From positions 1 through 64,000 of the forward strand of contig NZ_JNWQ01000032.1 of the NCBI RefSeq assembly GCF_000716875.1: DNA of 64,000 bases. The letters are read 5' to 3'. Positions 32,691 through 40,896 of the stretch are shown here, in pieces (within the stretch, counting starts at the first letter, position 1; each line of letters starts with the position of its first letter). This DNA comes from Streptomyces novaecaesareae (GTDB lineage Bacteria > Actinomycetota > Actinomycetes > Streptomycetales > Streptomycetaceae). The notes under the pieces are model-generated. The model did not search any database and was not told the DNA's origin. It saw only the letters and a list, made by a program, of their open reading frames with translations. Made by a program: the position numbers and the translations under genes.

Positions 32691-34790
32691 TCAGCTCTCC
32701 GGAGTGGCCTCCGTGGTGGCGGCGGCCTTGCGGGTCCGGGTGCGCTTGCGCGGGGCCGGCACCTCGGCGGCGGCCTCGGCGGCCGGGGCCGCCGGGGCGG
32801 TCTCCGCAGTGGCGGCGGCCTTGCGGGTGCGGGTCCGGGTGGCCGGCTTCTTCTCGGCAGGGGCCTCGGTGGCCGCGGCCTCGACCGTCTCGACGGCCTC
32901 GGCCTTCGGCTTGCGCGTCCGGGTGGCGGGCTTCTTCTTGGCCGGCGCCTCGACGGCGACGACCTCGACGGCCTCGACCGTCTCCACGGCCTCCGCCTTC
33001 GGCTTGCGGGTGCGGGTCCGGGTGGCGGGCTTCTTCTCGGCCGGCGCCTCGGTGGCGACGACCTCGACGGCCTCCACGGCCTCCACGGCCTCGACCGCCT
33101 CGGCCTTCGGCTTGCGGGTGCGGGTCCGGGTGGCCGGCTTCTTCTCGACCGGGGCCGCGACGGCGGCGGCTTCGACGGCCTCGGCGGCCTCGACCGCCGG
33201 AGCCGCCTCGACCGCAGCCGCGGTCTCGCCGGCCGCGGCGCCACCGCGGGAGCGGCGACGGCGACGGCGCGGCGCGGCCTCGCCCTCGGTGCCCTCGACG
33301 GCCGGAGCCGCCACGGCGGCCTCGGTCACGGCACCGGCCTCGCCCTCGGCGACCGTCGTGCCCCGACGGGTGCGGCGGCGCTCACGGGTGCGGCGCGGCT
33401 TCTGCTCCTCGGTCTCGACCGGGGCGGCAGCGCCCTGGCGGCCCGAGCCGGCCTTCGGGCCACGGCCCCGGCCACCACGGCCGCCCGTCTCGCCGAGGTC
33501 CTCGACCTCCTCCGCACCGAGCCCGGCCCGGGTCCGCTCCGAACGCGGCAGGACACCCTTGGTGCCCGGCGCGATCTTCAGCAGCTCGTACAGGTGCGGC
33601 GAGGTGGAGTAGGTCTCCTCCGGGTCGTTGAACGACAGTTCCAGCGCCTTGTTGATCAGCTGCCAGCGCGGGATGTCGTCCCAGTCGACCAGGGTGACGG
33701 CGGTGCCGGAGGCGCCGGCCCGGCCGGTGCGGCCGATCCGGTGCAGGTAGGTCTTCTCGTCCTCGGGGCACTGGTAGTTGATGACGTGGGTGACGCCCTC
33801 GACGTCGATGCCGCGGGCTGCGACGTCGGTGCAGACCAGCACGTCGACCTTGCCGTTGCGGAAGGCCCGCAGGGCCTGCTCGCGGGCGCCCTGGCCGAGG
33901 TCGCCGTGGACGGCGCCGGCCGCGAAGCCGCGCTGGGTCAGCTGGTCGGAGACGTCGGCGGCGGTGCGCTTGGTGCGGCAGAAGATCATCGCCAGCCCGC
34001 GGCCGTCGGCCTGCAGGATGCGCGAGACCATCTCGACCTTGTCGAGCGAGTGCGCACGGAAGATGTGCTGCTCGATGTTGGCGACGGTCGTGCCGGTGTC
34101 GTCCGGGGCGGTGGCCCGGATGTGGGTCGGCTGGCTCATGTACCGGCGGGCGAGGCTGATCACCTGGCCCGGCATGGTGGCCGAGAACAGCAGGGTCTGC
34201 CGCTTGGCCGGCAGCATGGTGATGATCTTCTCGACGTCGGGCAGGAAGCCCAGGTCGAGCATCTCGTCGGCCTCGTCCAGGACCAGCGAGCGCACCTTGG
34301 ACAGGTTCAGCTTCTTCTGCCCGGCCAGGTCGAGCAGACGGCCCGGGGTGCCGACCACGATGTCGACGCCCTTGGTGAGCGCCTCGACCTGCGGCTCGTA
34401 CGCCCGGCCGCCGTAGACGGCGAGGACGCGCACGTTGCGGACCTTGCCGGCGGTCTGCAGGTCGTTGGTGACCTGGGTGCAGAGCTCGCGGGTCGGGACG
34501 ACGATCAGCGCCTGCGGGAACTCGGAGAGCTGCTCCTCGGTGGCCCGGCCGGCGTCCACGTCGGCGCGCACGGTGACCCGCTCGATCAGCGGGAGGCCGA
34601 AGCCGAGGGTCTTGCCGGTGCCGGTCTTGGCCTGGCCGATGACGTCGTGGCCGGTCAGCGCGACCGGGAGGGTCATCTCCTGGATGGGGAAGGGGTGGAC
34701 GATGCCGACGGCTTCGAGGGCCTCGGCGGTCTCCGGGAGGATCCCCAGGTCCCGGAAGGTCGTCTTGATGGGTTCAGCGGTGGTGGACAG
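32691..34790 (-). CDS. DEAD-box RNA helicase with repetitive basic tail
   Basis: 699 residues if started at the CTG at 34790. Helicase motifs: Q motif FPIQEMTLPVAL, motif I AKTGTGKT, VVPTRELC, motif II VLDEADEM, motif III FSATMPG, then VHGDLGQGAREQAL and motif VI HRIGRTGRAG. This is the actinobacterial RhlE/CsdA-like group, acting in RNA remodelling and cold adaptation. The C-terminal 200 residues repeat KKPATRTRTRKPKAEAVE-like units, a basic RNA-binding tail. No ATG/GTG/TTG lies in frame near the conserved N terminus (STTAEPIKTTF); the CTG at 34790 is preceded by GGAAGAGG, hence the choice. Confidence 0.9.
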   Translation of the reverse strand: MSTTAEPIKTTFRDLGILPETAEALEAVGIVHPFPIQEMTLPVALTGHDVIGQAKTGTGKTLGFGLPLIERVTVRADVDAGRATEEQLSEFPQALIVVPTRELCTQVTNDLQTAGKVRNVRVLAVYGGRAYEPQVEALTKGVDIVVGTPGRLLDLAGQKKLNLSKVRSLVLDEADEMLDLGFLPDVEKIITMLPAKRQTLLFSATMPGQVISLARRYMSQPTHIRATAPDDTGTTVANIEQHIFRAHSLDKVEMVSRILQADGRGLAMIFCRTKRTAADVSDQLTQRGFAAGAVHGDLGQGAREQALRAFRNGKVDVLVCTDVAARGIDVEGVTHVINYQCPEDEKTYLHRIGRTGRAGASGTAVTLVDWDDIPRWQLINKALELSFNDPEETYSTSPHLYELLKIAPGTKGVLPRSERTRAGLGAEEVEDLGETGGRGGRGRGPKAGSGRQGAAAPVETEEQKPRRTRERRRTRRGTTVAEGEAGAVTEAAVAAPAVEGTEGEAAPRRRRRRSRGGAAAGETAAAVEAAPAVEAAEAVEAAAVAAPVEKKPATRTRTRKPKAEAVEAVEAVEAVEVVATEAPAEKKPATRTRTRKPKAEAVETVEAVEVVAVEAPAKKKPATRTRKPKAEAVETVEAAATEAPAEKKPATRTRTRKAAATAETAPAAPAAEAAAEVPAPRKRTRTRKAAATTEATPES
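32820..33150 (-). repeat. Tandem Lys/Arg/Pro repeats encoding the helicase tail
   Basis: Four imperfect units of roughly 80-105 bp, each encoding KKPATRTRTRK(PKAEAVE) followed by a Val/Glu/Ala spacer of varying length. Spacers differ by short in-frame VEA/VET duplications, as expected from slippage. Confidence 0.85.
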
Positions 34791-35356
34791 GGTGCTGCCT
34801 CTTCCGTGTGGAGGGGCCGAGAGCGAGCGGCGGGCGGGCAGCCGCGCGGCTGCGTACGGGCCTGTGCGGCCCCGATACAGCTGCGCGGACGCACAACCGC
34901 GCCGGTCCCTGCGGCCGGCCGGTGCGCGCTGCCCGGTGCGGGGCGCGTCGCCGGCGGCGTCGGGGAGGATTCCCGTGAGGGACCTGCGCGGGACCTCCGC
35001 CAGGGGGCGGGGTCTCGGCGGCCCTCGCTCGGCCACTGATGCGGTGCCAAGGCTTGAAGTCCAAGCCATGGTCGGAGCCGATCGGCTCTCCGACCGGGCA
35101 TCCGCGTACGTGAGTACCCGTGCCTCCGGTGCGGACACGTCCGGCTGGACGGTGCCGCTTCGGAGCGGGCTTGCGCGGGTTACCGAGACGGCGGTGACAC
35201 CGTGCAAGCACGACGGGGCTCCGTACCACCATACAGTCAGGCGACGACTCGAACACGTGACGCGTCTGACACTGCCCCCGGTGACGGGTGCCTTGCCGGG
35301 CGATTCGGCAGGTCACCCGGGTGCGGCCAGTGGTGGGGGAGCGGGGTGGGCGGGAC
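34791..35356. other. 580-bp divergent intergenic region
   Basis: Separates the helicase gene (minus) and the ferritin-like gene (plus). No coding sequence is supported; frames across it lack actinobacterial codon bias. The helicase transcript may have a long leader here, as is usual for cold-inducible DEAD-box helicases, but I see no specific riboregulator motif. Confidence 0.35.
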
Positions 35357-35362
35357 TAAGGT
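35357..35362 (+). promoter_or_regulatory. -10 box, leaderless start of the ferritin-like gene
   Basis: TAAGGT ends 8 nt before the ATG at 35371, with no ribosome binding site. Confidence 0.45.
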
Positions 35363-35370
35363 GGCGGGTC

Positions 35371-36102
35371 ATGGAGACCCATGGTGAGACGCAGGACGAC
35401 GCCGCGGCCGGCTCGATCGGCGACTGGGCCGCGTGCTCGGCCGACCCCGGCTACCGGGCGGCGGTGCTGGATCTGCTCGGCGCGCTCGCGTACGGCGAAC
35501 TGAGCGCCTTCGAGCGGCTCGCCGAGGACGCCAAGCTGGCGCCCGACCTCGCCGACAAGGCGGCCCTCGCCCGGATGGCCTCCGCCGAGTTCCAGCACTA
35601 CCAGCGCCTGCACGACCGGCTCGCCGAGATCGGCGCCGACCCGCAGGAGGCGATGCGCCCCTTCGTCGAGCCGCTGGAGCTGTTCCACCGGATGACGGCG
35701 CCCTCGGACTGGCTGGAGGGCCTGGTCAAGGCCTACGTCGGCGACGCCATCGCGACCGACTTCTACCGCGAGGTGGCCGTCCGGCTGGACGACGACACCC
35801 GCGACCTGGTCCTCGGCGTCATGTCCGACACCGGCCACGCCCAGTTCGCCGTCGACAAGGTGCGCGAGGCGATCGCGGCCGATCCGCGGGCCGGCGGCCG
35901 GCTCGCGCTGTGGGGCCGACGGCTGATGGGCGAGGCGCTCAGCCAGGCCCAGCGGGTGGTCGCCGAGCGGGACGCGCTGTCGAACATGCTGGTCGGCGGC
36001 GTGCAGGTGCAGGGCTTCGACCTGGTCGAGGTCGGCAAGATGTTCAACCGGATCACCGAGGCCCACACCAAGCGGATGGCCGCCCTGGGCCTGGCCAGCT
36101 GA
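35371..36102 (+). CDS. Ferritin-like fold protein (Rv3210c-like)
   Basis: 243-residue all-helical protein of the ferritin/MiaE-like superfamily. Candidate metal-binding positions are Glu in LGALAYGELSAFERL, Glu/His in ASAEFQHYQRLHDRLAE, Glu in FVEPLELFHRM and Asp/His in MSDTGHAQFAVDK; the ExxH pairs fit a di-iron site. The biological reaction is unknown. It is next to the DEAD-box helicase on the opposite strand, as in mycobacteria. Leaderless ATG at 35371. Confidence 0.8.
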   Translation: METHGETQDDAAAGSIGDWAACSADPGYRAAVLDLLGALAYGELSAFERLAEDAKLAPDLADKAALARMASAEFQHYQRLHDRLAEIGADPQEAMRPFVEPLELFHRMTAPSDWLEGLVKAYVGDAIATDFYREVAVRLDDDTRDLVLGVMSDTGHAQFAVDKVREAIAADPRAGGRLALWGRRLMGEALSQAQRVVAERDALSNMLVGGVQVQGFDLVEVGKMFNRITEAHTKRMAALGLAS

Positions 36103-36135
36103 CCGACCCGCCCCGGCCCGTCCACGTCGGCACGG

Positions 36136-36462
36136 CTACGCCGGCCGGTGCCGCCGCGGTGCGCGGTGGGCGCCGGCCCGGTGCGGGTGGTGCCGGTGCG
36201 CCGGGGCGCGGCCGGCGGCCAGGTCCGGCCGGGCCAGCAGCGAGGTGAGCACGCCCGAGGCCACCGCCGAGGCCGCGACCGACACCGCCGGGTAGTGCCC
36301 CTGCAGACAGAAGTGCGCGACCACCCCGCCCAGCAGCGCCGCCGCCGGCGCGGTGCCCAGCGTCAGTGCGCGGGCCGCCCGGAAGTACGAGGGCAGCGCC
36401 AGCAGCGCGGCTGCGGCCGTGACCAGGCCGACGAGGGCGAAGGCGATCGACTCGACCAGCAA
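36136..36462 (-). CDS. Small membrane protein
   Basis: 108 residues with three hydrophobic helices (MLVESIAFALVGLVTAAAAL, ALTLGTAPAAALLGGVVAHF and AVSVAASAVASGVLTSLL) and a His/Arg-rich cytoplasmic tail (HRHHPHRAGAHRAPRRHR). TTG at 36462 follows GGGAGG with good spacing. The His-rich tail could bind metal. The family is not recognised. It lies where mycobacteria have a similar small membrane gene (Rv3209). Confidence 0.6.
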   Translation of the reverse strand: MLVESIAFALVGLVTAAAALLALPSYFRAARALTLGTAPAAALLGGVVAHFCLQGHYPAVSVAASAVASGVLTSLLARPDLAAGRAPAHRHHPHRAGAHRAPRRHRPA

Positions 36463-36540
36463 GAGTGCCTCCCGGGACGGGCGTGCGGCACCGTCGCCGC
36501 ACCTGTCGCCGTACCCCGCCCGACCCGGCCGTACACGCAG

Positions 36541-36574
36541 CGGTGCCCCGCTCCCTCACGGGAACGGGGCACCG
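36541..36574 (-). terminator. Hairpin after the DUF3107 gene
   Basis: CGGTGCCCCG (36541-36550) pairs perfectly with CGGGGCACCG (36565-36574), 24 bp beyond the stop of the DUF3107 gene on the minus strand. Confidence 0.65.
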
Positions 36575-36597
36575 GAACGACCGGGCCGGACGGCGCC

Positions 36598-36825
36598 TCA
36601 GAGAGTGCCGAAACCGACCTTGCGAATGGCCTGCTCGCCGATCTCCACGTACGCCAGGCGCTCGGCCGGGACGATGACGCGGCGGCCGTGCTCGTCGGTC
36701 AGCGTGAAGAGCTTCTCCGAGCCCTCCAGCGCCTTCGCGACCGCGCTCTGGACCTCATCGGCAGTCTGCGAGCTCTCGATCACGATCTCGCGCGGCGCGT
36801 TCTGCACGCCGATCTTGACCTCCAC
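36598..36825 (-). CDS. DUF3107 family protein
   Basis: 75-residue protein starting VEVKIGVQNAPREIVIESSQ with the typical ending YVEIGEQAIRKVGFG. This is DUF3107 (Rv3208A-like), conserved in actinobacteria as a small beta-alpha protein of unknown function. GTG 36825 follows GGAGGGACGG. It lies in the same order as in mycobacteria: TetR regulator, DUF3107, ferritin-like protein, helicase. Confidence 0.9.
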   Translation of the reverse strand: MEVKIGVQNAPREIVIESSQTADEVQSAVAKALEGSEKLFTLTDEHGRRVIVPAERLAYVEIGEQAIRKVGFGTL

Positions 36826-36956
36826 GGCTTCCGTCCCTCCGGGGTTGCAGCCTCCACGCACGGGCACCGAACCGCCTGGGACAAGCGTTCGCGGCGACCG
36901 CGCCGTACGGCTTCACCATAGAGCACCGGATCACCGGCCAGACGAGGATCGGGGGG

Positions 36957-37616
36957 TCACCCCTGGTGGGCGGCCTCGCCGGGCAGCTCGCCCGGGTGCA
37001 TCGGGAAGCCCTTCAGGCCGCGCCAGGACAGGCTGGCGACCAGCCGCACCGCCTCGTCGCGCGGGATCTCCAGGCCCTGCGAGAGCCAGTACCGGGCGGT
37101 GATCTGGGCCAGGCCGCAGACCCCGGCGGCGAGCAGCTTGGACTCCGCCTCGGGCAGGTCGGTGTCCTCCTGGATCACCTTGCTGACCAGCGTCGCGCTC
37201 GCCTCGGAGGCCCGCTCGACCCGCTCGCGCACGGCCGGCTCGTTGGTCAGGTCCGACTCGAAGACCAGCCGGAAGGCGCCCGACTCGCTGGAGACGTAGT
37301 TGAAGTACGCCTCCATGGTGTTGGCCACGCGCTGCTTGTTGTCGCTGGTCGTCGACAGCGCCTCGCGGGTCGACTCGACCAGGGCGTCGCAGTGCTTGTC
37401 CAGCAGCGCCAGGTAGAGCTCCAGCTTCCCGGGGAAGTGCTGGTAGAGCACCGGCTTGCTCACCCCGGCGCGGTCGGCGATGTCGTCCATGGCGGCCGCG
37501 TGGTAGCCGTGCGCGACGAACACCTCCTGGGCGGCACCGAGCAGTTGTTCACGGCGGGCGCTTCGCGGCAGGCGGGCACCGCGCGGGCGCTCCTGCGCCT
37601 CCTGGATGGCCGTCAC
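36957..37616 (-). CDS. TetR-family transcriptional regulator (Rv3208-like)
   Basis: 219-residue repressor. The N-terminal helix-turn-helix is REQLLGAAQEVFVAHGYHAA then MDDIADRAGVSKPVLYQHFP. The C-terminal ligand domain is helical (NKQRVANTMEAYFNYVSSES, ARYWLSQGLEIPRDEAVRLV). GTG 37616 is chosen because GAGGAG lies 4 nt upstream; a TTG at 37652 would add 12 residues. The conserved neighbours suggest a housekeeping regulator; the ligand is unknown. Divergent from the alpha/beta hydrolase at 37838. Confidence 0.88.
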   Translation of the reverse strand: MTAIQEAQERPRGARLPRSARREQLLGAAQEVFVAHGYHAAAMDDIADRAGVSKPVLYQHFPGKLELYLALLDKHCDALVESTREALSTTSDNKQRVANTMEAYFNYVSSESGAFRLVFESDLTNEPAVRERVERASEASATLVSKVIQEDTDLPEAESKLLAAGVCGLAQITARYWLSQGLEIPRDEAVRLVASLSWRGLKGFPMHPGELPGEAAHQG

Positions 37617-37823
37617 GGCGCTCCTCACTTCGGGTCTGTTCGGGGCTGGCAAGATGGCCGATTCTACTTTTCGGTAACCGCGCCCGCGTTCGGCGAAGGC
37701 GAGTAAAGCTGGTCGGCCTGGTTGTCAGGAGCCCACAATACGGCGCTGACCTCGGCCTCGGCAGTGGTGTGACGAGGGACGGGACGCCCGGACCTCCCCG
37801 GTGCTCCCCCAGACCGCGCTCAC

Positions 37824-37829
37824 TACCAT
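37824..37829 (+). promoter_or_regulatory. -10 box, leaderless start of the hydrolase gene
   Basis: TACCAT ends 8 nt before the ATG at 37838; no ribosome binding site. Confidence 0.4.
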
Positions 37830-37837
37830 CGTCCACC

Positions 37838-38740
37838 ATGAGCAGCGCTGAGCAGCAGGTACGTACGGTCGAGGTCCCCGGGGCGGTCCTCGCGGTGCAC
37901 CGGCCGGCCCCGGAGGGCGTCGCGGACGGGCGGGAGCCCGGTCTCTTCGTGCACGGCCTCGGCGGCTCGGCGGCCAACTGGACGGCCCTGATGGACCGGC
38001 TCTCCGGGCTCGTCGACGGCGAGGCCGTGGACCTGCCCGGCTTCGGCCGCTCGCACCCGCCCACCGACGGCAACCTCACCGTCTCCGGCCACGTCCGGGC
38101 CGTGATCGGCTACCTGGAGGCCGCCGGCCGCGGCCCGGTCCACCTGTTCGGCAACTCCCTCGGCGGCGCGGTCGCCGTGCGGCTGGCCGCACTCCGCCCG
38201 GACCTGGTGCGCAGCCTCACCCTGGTCTCGCCCGCCCTGCCCGAGCTGCCCCCGCAGCGCTCCGCCTGGCCGACCGGGCTGCTCGCGCTGCCCGGGGTGC
38301 CCGCGGTGCTGCGCCGGCTGTCCGCGGGCGGGCGCGACGCCGAGGCGGCCACCGAGGACCTGCTGCGGCTGGTCTACGGCGACCCGGGCAGCCTGAGCCC
38401 GGCCGCCCGGGCCGAGGCGGTGGCCGAGTACCGGCGCCGGCTGCAGGTGCCGCACGCGATGCAGGCGCTGGTCGGCTCGGCCCGCGGCATCGTCTCGGCG
38501 TACACCGAGCGCGGCGACCAGGCGCTGTGGCGGCAGGCCGAGGAGGTGCGGGCGCCGGTGCTGCTGGTGTACGGGCTGCGCGACAAGCTCGTCGGCTACC
38601 GCTCGGCCCGCCGCGCCTGCGCGGCCTTCGCGGACGCCCGGCTGCTGGTGCTGCCGGAGTCGGGGCACGTGGCGATGATGGAGCACCCCGACGAGGTCGC
38701 CCGCGCGGTGCGGGAGCTGATCGCGCACACGGCGGGCTGA
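37838..38740 (+). CDS. Alpha/beta hydrolase (lipase/esterase-like)
   Basis: 300-residue alpha/beta-fold enzyme. VHGLGGSAANW carries the oxyanion turn, HLFGNSLGGAVAVR the nucleophile elbow (Ser in GNSLGG), LVYGLRDKLVGYRSA the acid, and LPESGHVAMMEHP the catalytic His. A helical lid lies between. The position beside the TetR regulator matches mycobacterial lipV-type hydrolases in order but is not proof of lipase activity. The 3' end carries a 20-bp tandem duplication across the stop codon. Confidence 0.85.
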   Translation: MSSAEQQVRTVEVPGAVLAVHRPAPEGVADGREPGLFVHGLGGSAANWTALMDRLSGLVDGEAVDLPGFGRSHPPTDGNLTVSGHVRAVIGYLEAAGRGPVHLFGNSLGGAVAVRLAALRPDLVRSLTLVSPALPELPPQRSAWPTGLLALPGVPAVLRRLSAGGRDAEAATEDLLRLVYGDPGSLSPAARAEAVAEYRRRLQVPHAMQALVGSARGIVSAYTERGDQALWRQAEEVRAPVLLVYGLRDKLVGYRSARRACAAFADARLLVLPESGHVAMMEHPDEVARAVRELIAHTAG

Positions 38741-38755
38741 TCCCGCACACGGGGG
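38716..38755 (+). repeat. 20-bp tandem duplication across the hydrolase stop codon
   Basis: GCTGATCGCGCACACGGCGG (38716-38735) is followed by a copy at 38736-38755 with two mismatches; a partial third unit follows. The second unit contains the stop TGA (38738-38740). Confidence 0.7.
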
Positions 38756-39159
38756 CTGATCGCGCCTCTACCGCGGGCGGCCGCGCATACCGCCCGGTAA
38801 CGGCCCGGTTCGGGCGAGGTCACGGCGTTTCACTCGTTCAGGTGGCAGCCAGGCATGTGACCGATGGATTGCCCGGGGCCGGTCCTACCTTTCTGCTGTC
38901 GGACCGAACAGGTGTGGGGGAGTCGCGGCCGCCGGAGAAACCGGAGGGCGGCCGCGGCCGAAGGTCCCGGCGGGTCGGGCCCGGCCGCCGGAGCGGGCGG
39001 ACGCCCGGAGGCGCCGCGGCGCCGGCCGACCGTACTCCCCGGCCCCGGCCGTTCCCGCCGTCGTGCGGGGGCGCCCCCGGCCACTGCCCGGGCCGCTCGG
39101 CCGTCCGTCGATCCGTCCCGTGATCCGCCCGCGAATCCGCTCTGCCCTGGAGGTCTCCC
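38741..39159. other. 419-bp gap upstream of the glycosyltransferase
   Basis: No gene supported; a short plus frame from 38864 lacks codon bias. It probably holds the promoter of the glycosyltransferase operon; a TTTCACTCGTTCAGGTG segment at 38829-38845 stands out as less GC-rich. Confidence 0.3.
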
Positions 39160-40896
39160 GTGCGCGTTGCCCTGCTCACCGAGGGTGCCCTTCCGCATCC
39201 CCAGCGTGGCACCGGAGCCTGGTGCGACCGGCTGGCCGCGGGCCTGCCGGAGCACGAGTTCGAGCGGTACCTGCTGACGACCGGACCGCAGGGCGCGGGG
39301 ACCGCGGACGATCCGGCGACGTCCGCCGGGCAGGCCCTGGCGCTGTGGGGGCGCCGGCCCGGCGGGCGGGCGCCGGGCGCGCTGCGCAGACGCCAGTACG
39401 CCGGGGCGTACGAGCAACTGGTGCGGGCGCTGGTGCTGCCCGGAGGACGGGCCGGCTTCGGGCCCGGGCTGTACCGGCTGGCGGTGCTCGCCCGGGAGGA
39501 CGGCACGCTGCCCGCCTTCCTGGCCTCCGCGCCCGCACGCCGGATCCTGGAGCGGACCTGGCGGCTGCCCGGCGCGGACACCTCGGCCGGGCAGCCGCTG
39601 GTGCGCGACGTGCTGGTCGCGGCCGACCTGCTGGAGCAGTGCCTGCGGCCGCTGTCCGCGCCCTGGTACGGCACCGGGCCCGGCGGCCTCGGCGCCGCCG
39701 ACCTGTGCCACGTGGTCGGCGGCGGGCTCGCCGCGCTGCCCGCCCTGGTGGCCCGGCACCTGCACGGGGTGCCGTTCGTCGTCACCGAGCACGGCCTGCA
39801 CCTGCGCGAGCAGTACCTCGGCTACCCGCCCCGAGCCGAAGGGTGCGCCGGTGCCGAAAGCGAGGAGCGACAAGCGAGGGACGAGCGCCGGAGCGAGGAG
39901 CGTCGGCAGCGGGTTCGAGCGCCCGGAGGCGAGTGGGCGAGTCACGAGGCGCCGTACCGGTGGCCGGTGCGGGCGCTGCTGCTGTCCTTCTTCCGGGCAC
40001 TCACCGAGGAGACCTACCGGCAGGCGGCCGTCCTGACCCCGGGCAGCGCCCACGACCAGCAGTGGCAGCGCCGCTGCGGGGCCGACCCGGCGCGCACCCG
40101 GGTGGTGTACGAGGGGACGCCGGCGGTGGAGCGCCCGGCCGCCGGGCCCGAGCCGGCCGCGCCGACCCTGGTGTGGGCGGGGGCGCTGGAGCCGGGCCGG
40201 GATCCGGGGCTGGTGCTGCACGCCTTCGCCAAGGTCCGCGCCGAGCTGCCCGGCGCCCGGCTGGTGGTGTACGGCGAGGAGACGGCGCCCGGCTACCGGG
40301 CGCACTGCGCGGCGGTGGCCGAGCGGCTGGGGGTGGCCCCGGCGGTGGACTTCGCCGGACGGCCCGGCGACCTCGCCGAGGTCTGGGAGGCCGGCACGGT
40401 GGCCGTCTTCTCGGCGCTCTCCCAGCGCGGCCCCAGGCTGCTCGCGGACGCGATGCTCAGCGGCCGGGCGGTGGTGTCCACCGATGTCGGGGTGGCCCGC
40501 GAGGTGGTCGGGCCGACCGGGCTGCTGGTGCCCGCCCGCGACCCGCGGGCCCTGGCCGGCGCCTGCCTGGCGCTGCTGCGCGACGGGGAGCGGCGGGCCC
40601 GGCTGGGGCTGGCCGGGCGGCTGCGGGCGCAGGAACGCTTCGCCGTCGAGCCGGTGGTCGGCGCTTTCCGGGAGATCTACCTGGAGCTGGTCTCGCAGTA
40701 CCCGGCCTTCCCCGGCGGCGGGGGCGGCCCGGTGCCGCGCCCGTTCGCCCGGCCCGCCGAGTACTGGCTCGCCGACGGCCCGCGCGGCGGCCGGGACGGC
40801 GCCCGGGAGGACGCGGACGGGAGCACCGGGGCCCGGGAGGACGCGCCCGGGAGCACCGGCGCCCGGGAGCCCGCCGCGCTCGCGGAGGCCGTCTGA
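39160..40896 (+). CDS. GT4 glycosyltransferase, DUF3492/PelF-like
   Basis: 578-residue cytoplasmic glycosyltransferase with two Rossmann domains. N-terminal DUF3492 part: MRVALLTEGALPHPQRGTGA and DLCHVVGGGLAALPALVARH, then TEHGLHLREQYLGY. C-terminal GT4 domain: LVWAGALEPGRDPGLVLHAF, FAGRPGDLAEVWEAG, GPRLLADAMLSGRAVVSTDV. PelF of Pel polysaccharide systems is the best-known relative and uses UDP-sugars. Residues 225-263 (repeat copy B, Arg/Glu-rich) interrupt the conserved LGY...APYRWPVRAL junction. Ends with a Gly/Ala/Asp-rich tail. GTG... the start used is the GTG at 39160 after GGAGG. Overlaps the next gene by 1 nt. Confidence 0.85.
   Translation: MRVALLTEGALPHPQRGTGAWCDRLAAGLPEHEFERYLLTTGPQGAGTADDPATSAGQALALWGRRPGGRAPGALRRRQYAGAYEQLVRALVLPGGRAGFGPGLYRLAVLAREDGTLPAFLASAPARRILERTWRLPGADTSAGQPLVRDVLVAADLLEQCLRPLSAPWYGTGPGGLGAADLCHVVGGGLAALPALVARHLHGVPFVVTEHGLHLREQYLGYPPRAEGCAGAESEERQARDERRSEERRQRVRAPGGEWASHEAPYRWPVRALLLSFFRALTEETYRQAAVLTPGSAHDQQWQRRCGADPARTRVVYEGTPAVERPAAGPEPAAPTLVWAGALEPGRDPGLVLHAFAKVRAELPGARLVVYGEETAPGYRAHCAAVAERLGVAPAVDFAGRPGDLAEVWEAGTVAVFSALSQRGPRLLADAMLSGRAVVSTDVGVAREVVGPTGLLVPARDPRALAGACLALLRDGERRARLGLAGRLRAQERFAVEPVVGAFREIYLELVSQYPAFPGGGGGPVPRPFARPAEYWLADGPRGGRDGAREDADGSTGAREDAPGSTGAREPAALAEAV
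39833..39947 (+). repeat. Dispersed repeat copy B, inserted in frame in the glycosyltransferase
   Basis: 115 bp beginning GAGCCGAAGGG and ending in CCCGGAGGCGAGTGGGCGAG. The core aligns with intergenic copy A (14142-14223), and both ends align with inverted copy C in adnB. It encodes an Arg/Glu-rich loop unlike the rest of the protein. Confidence 0.6.
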
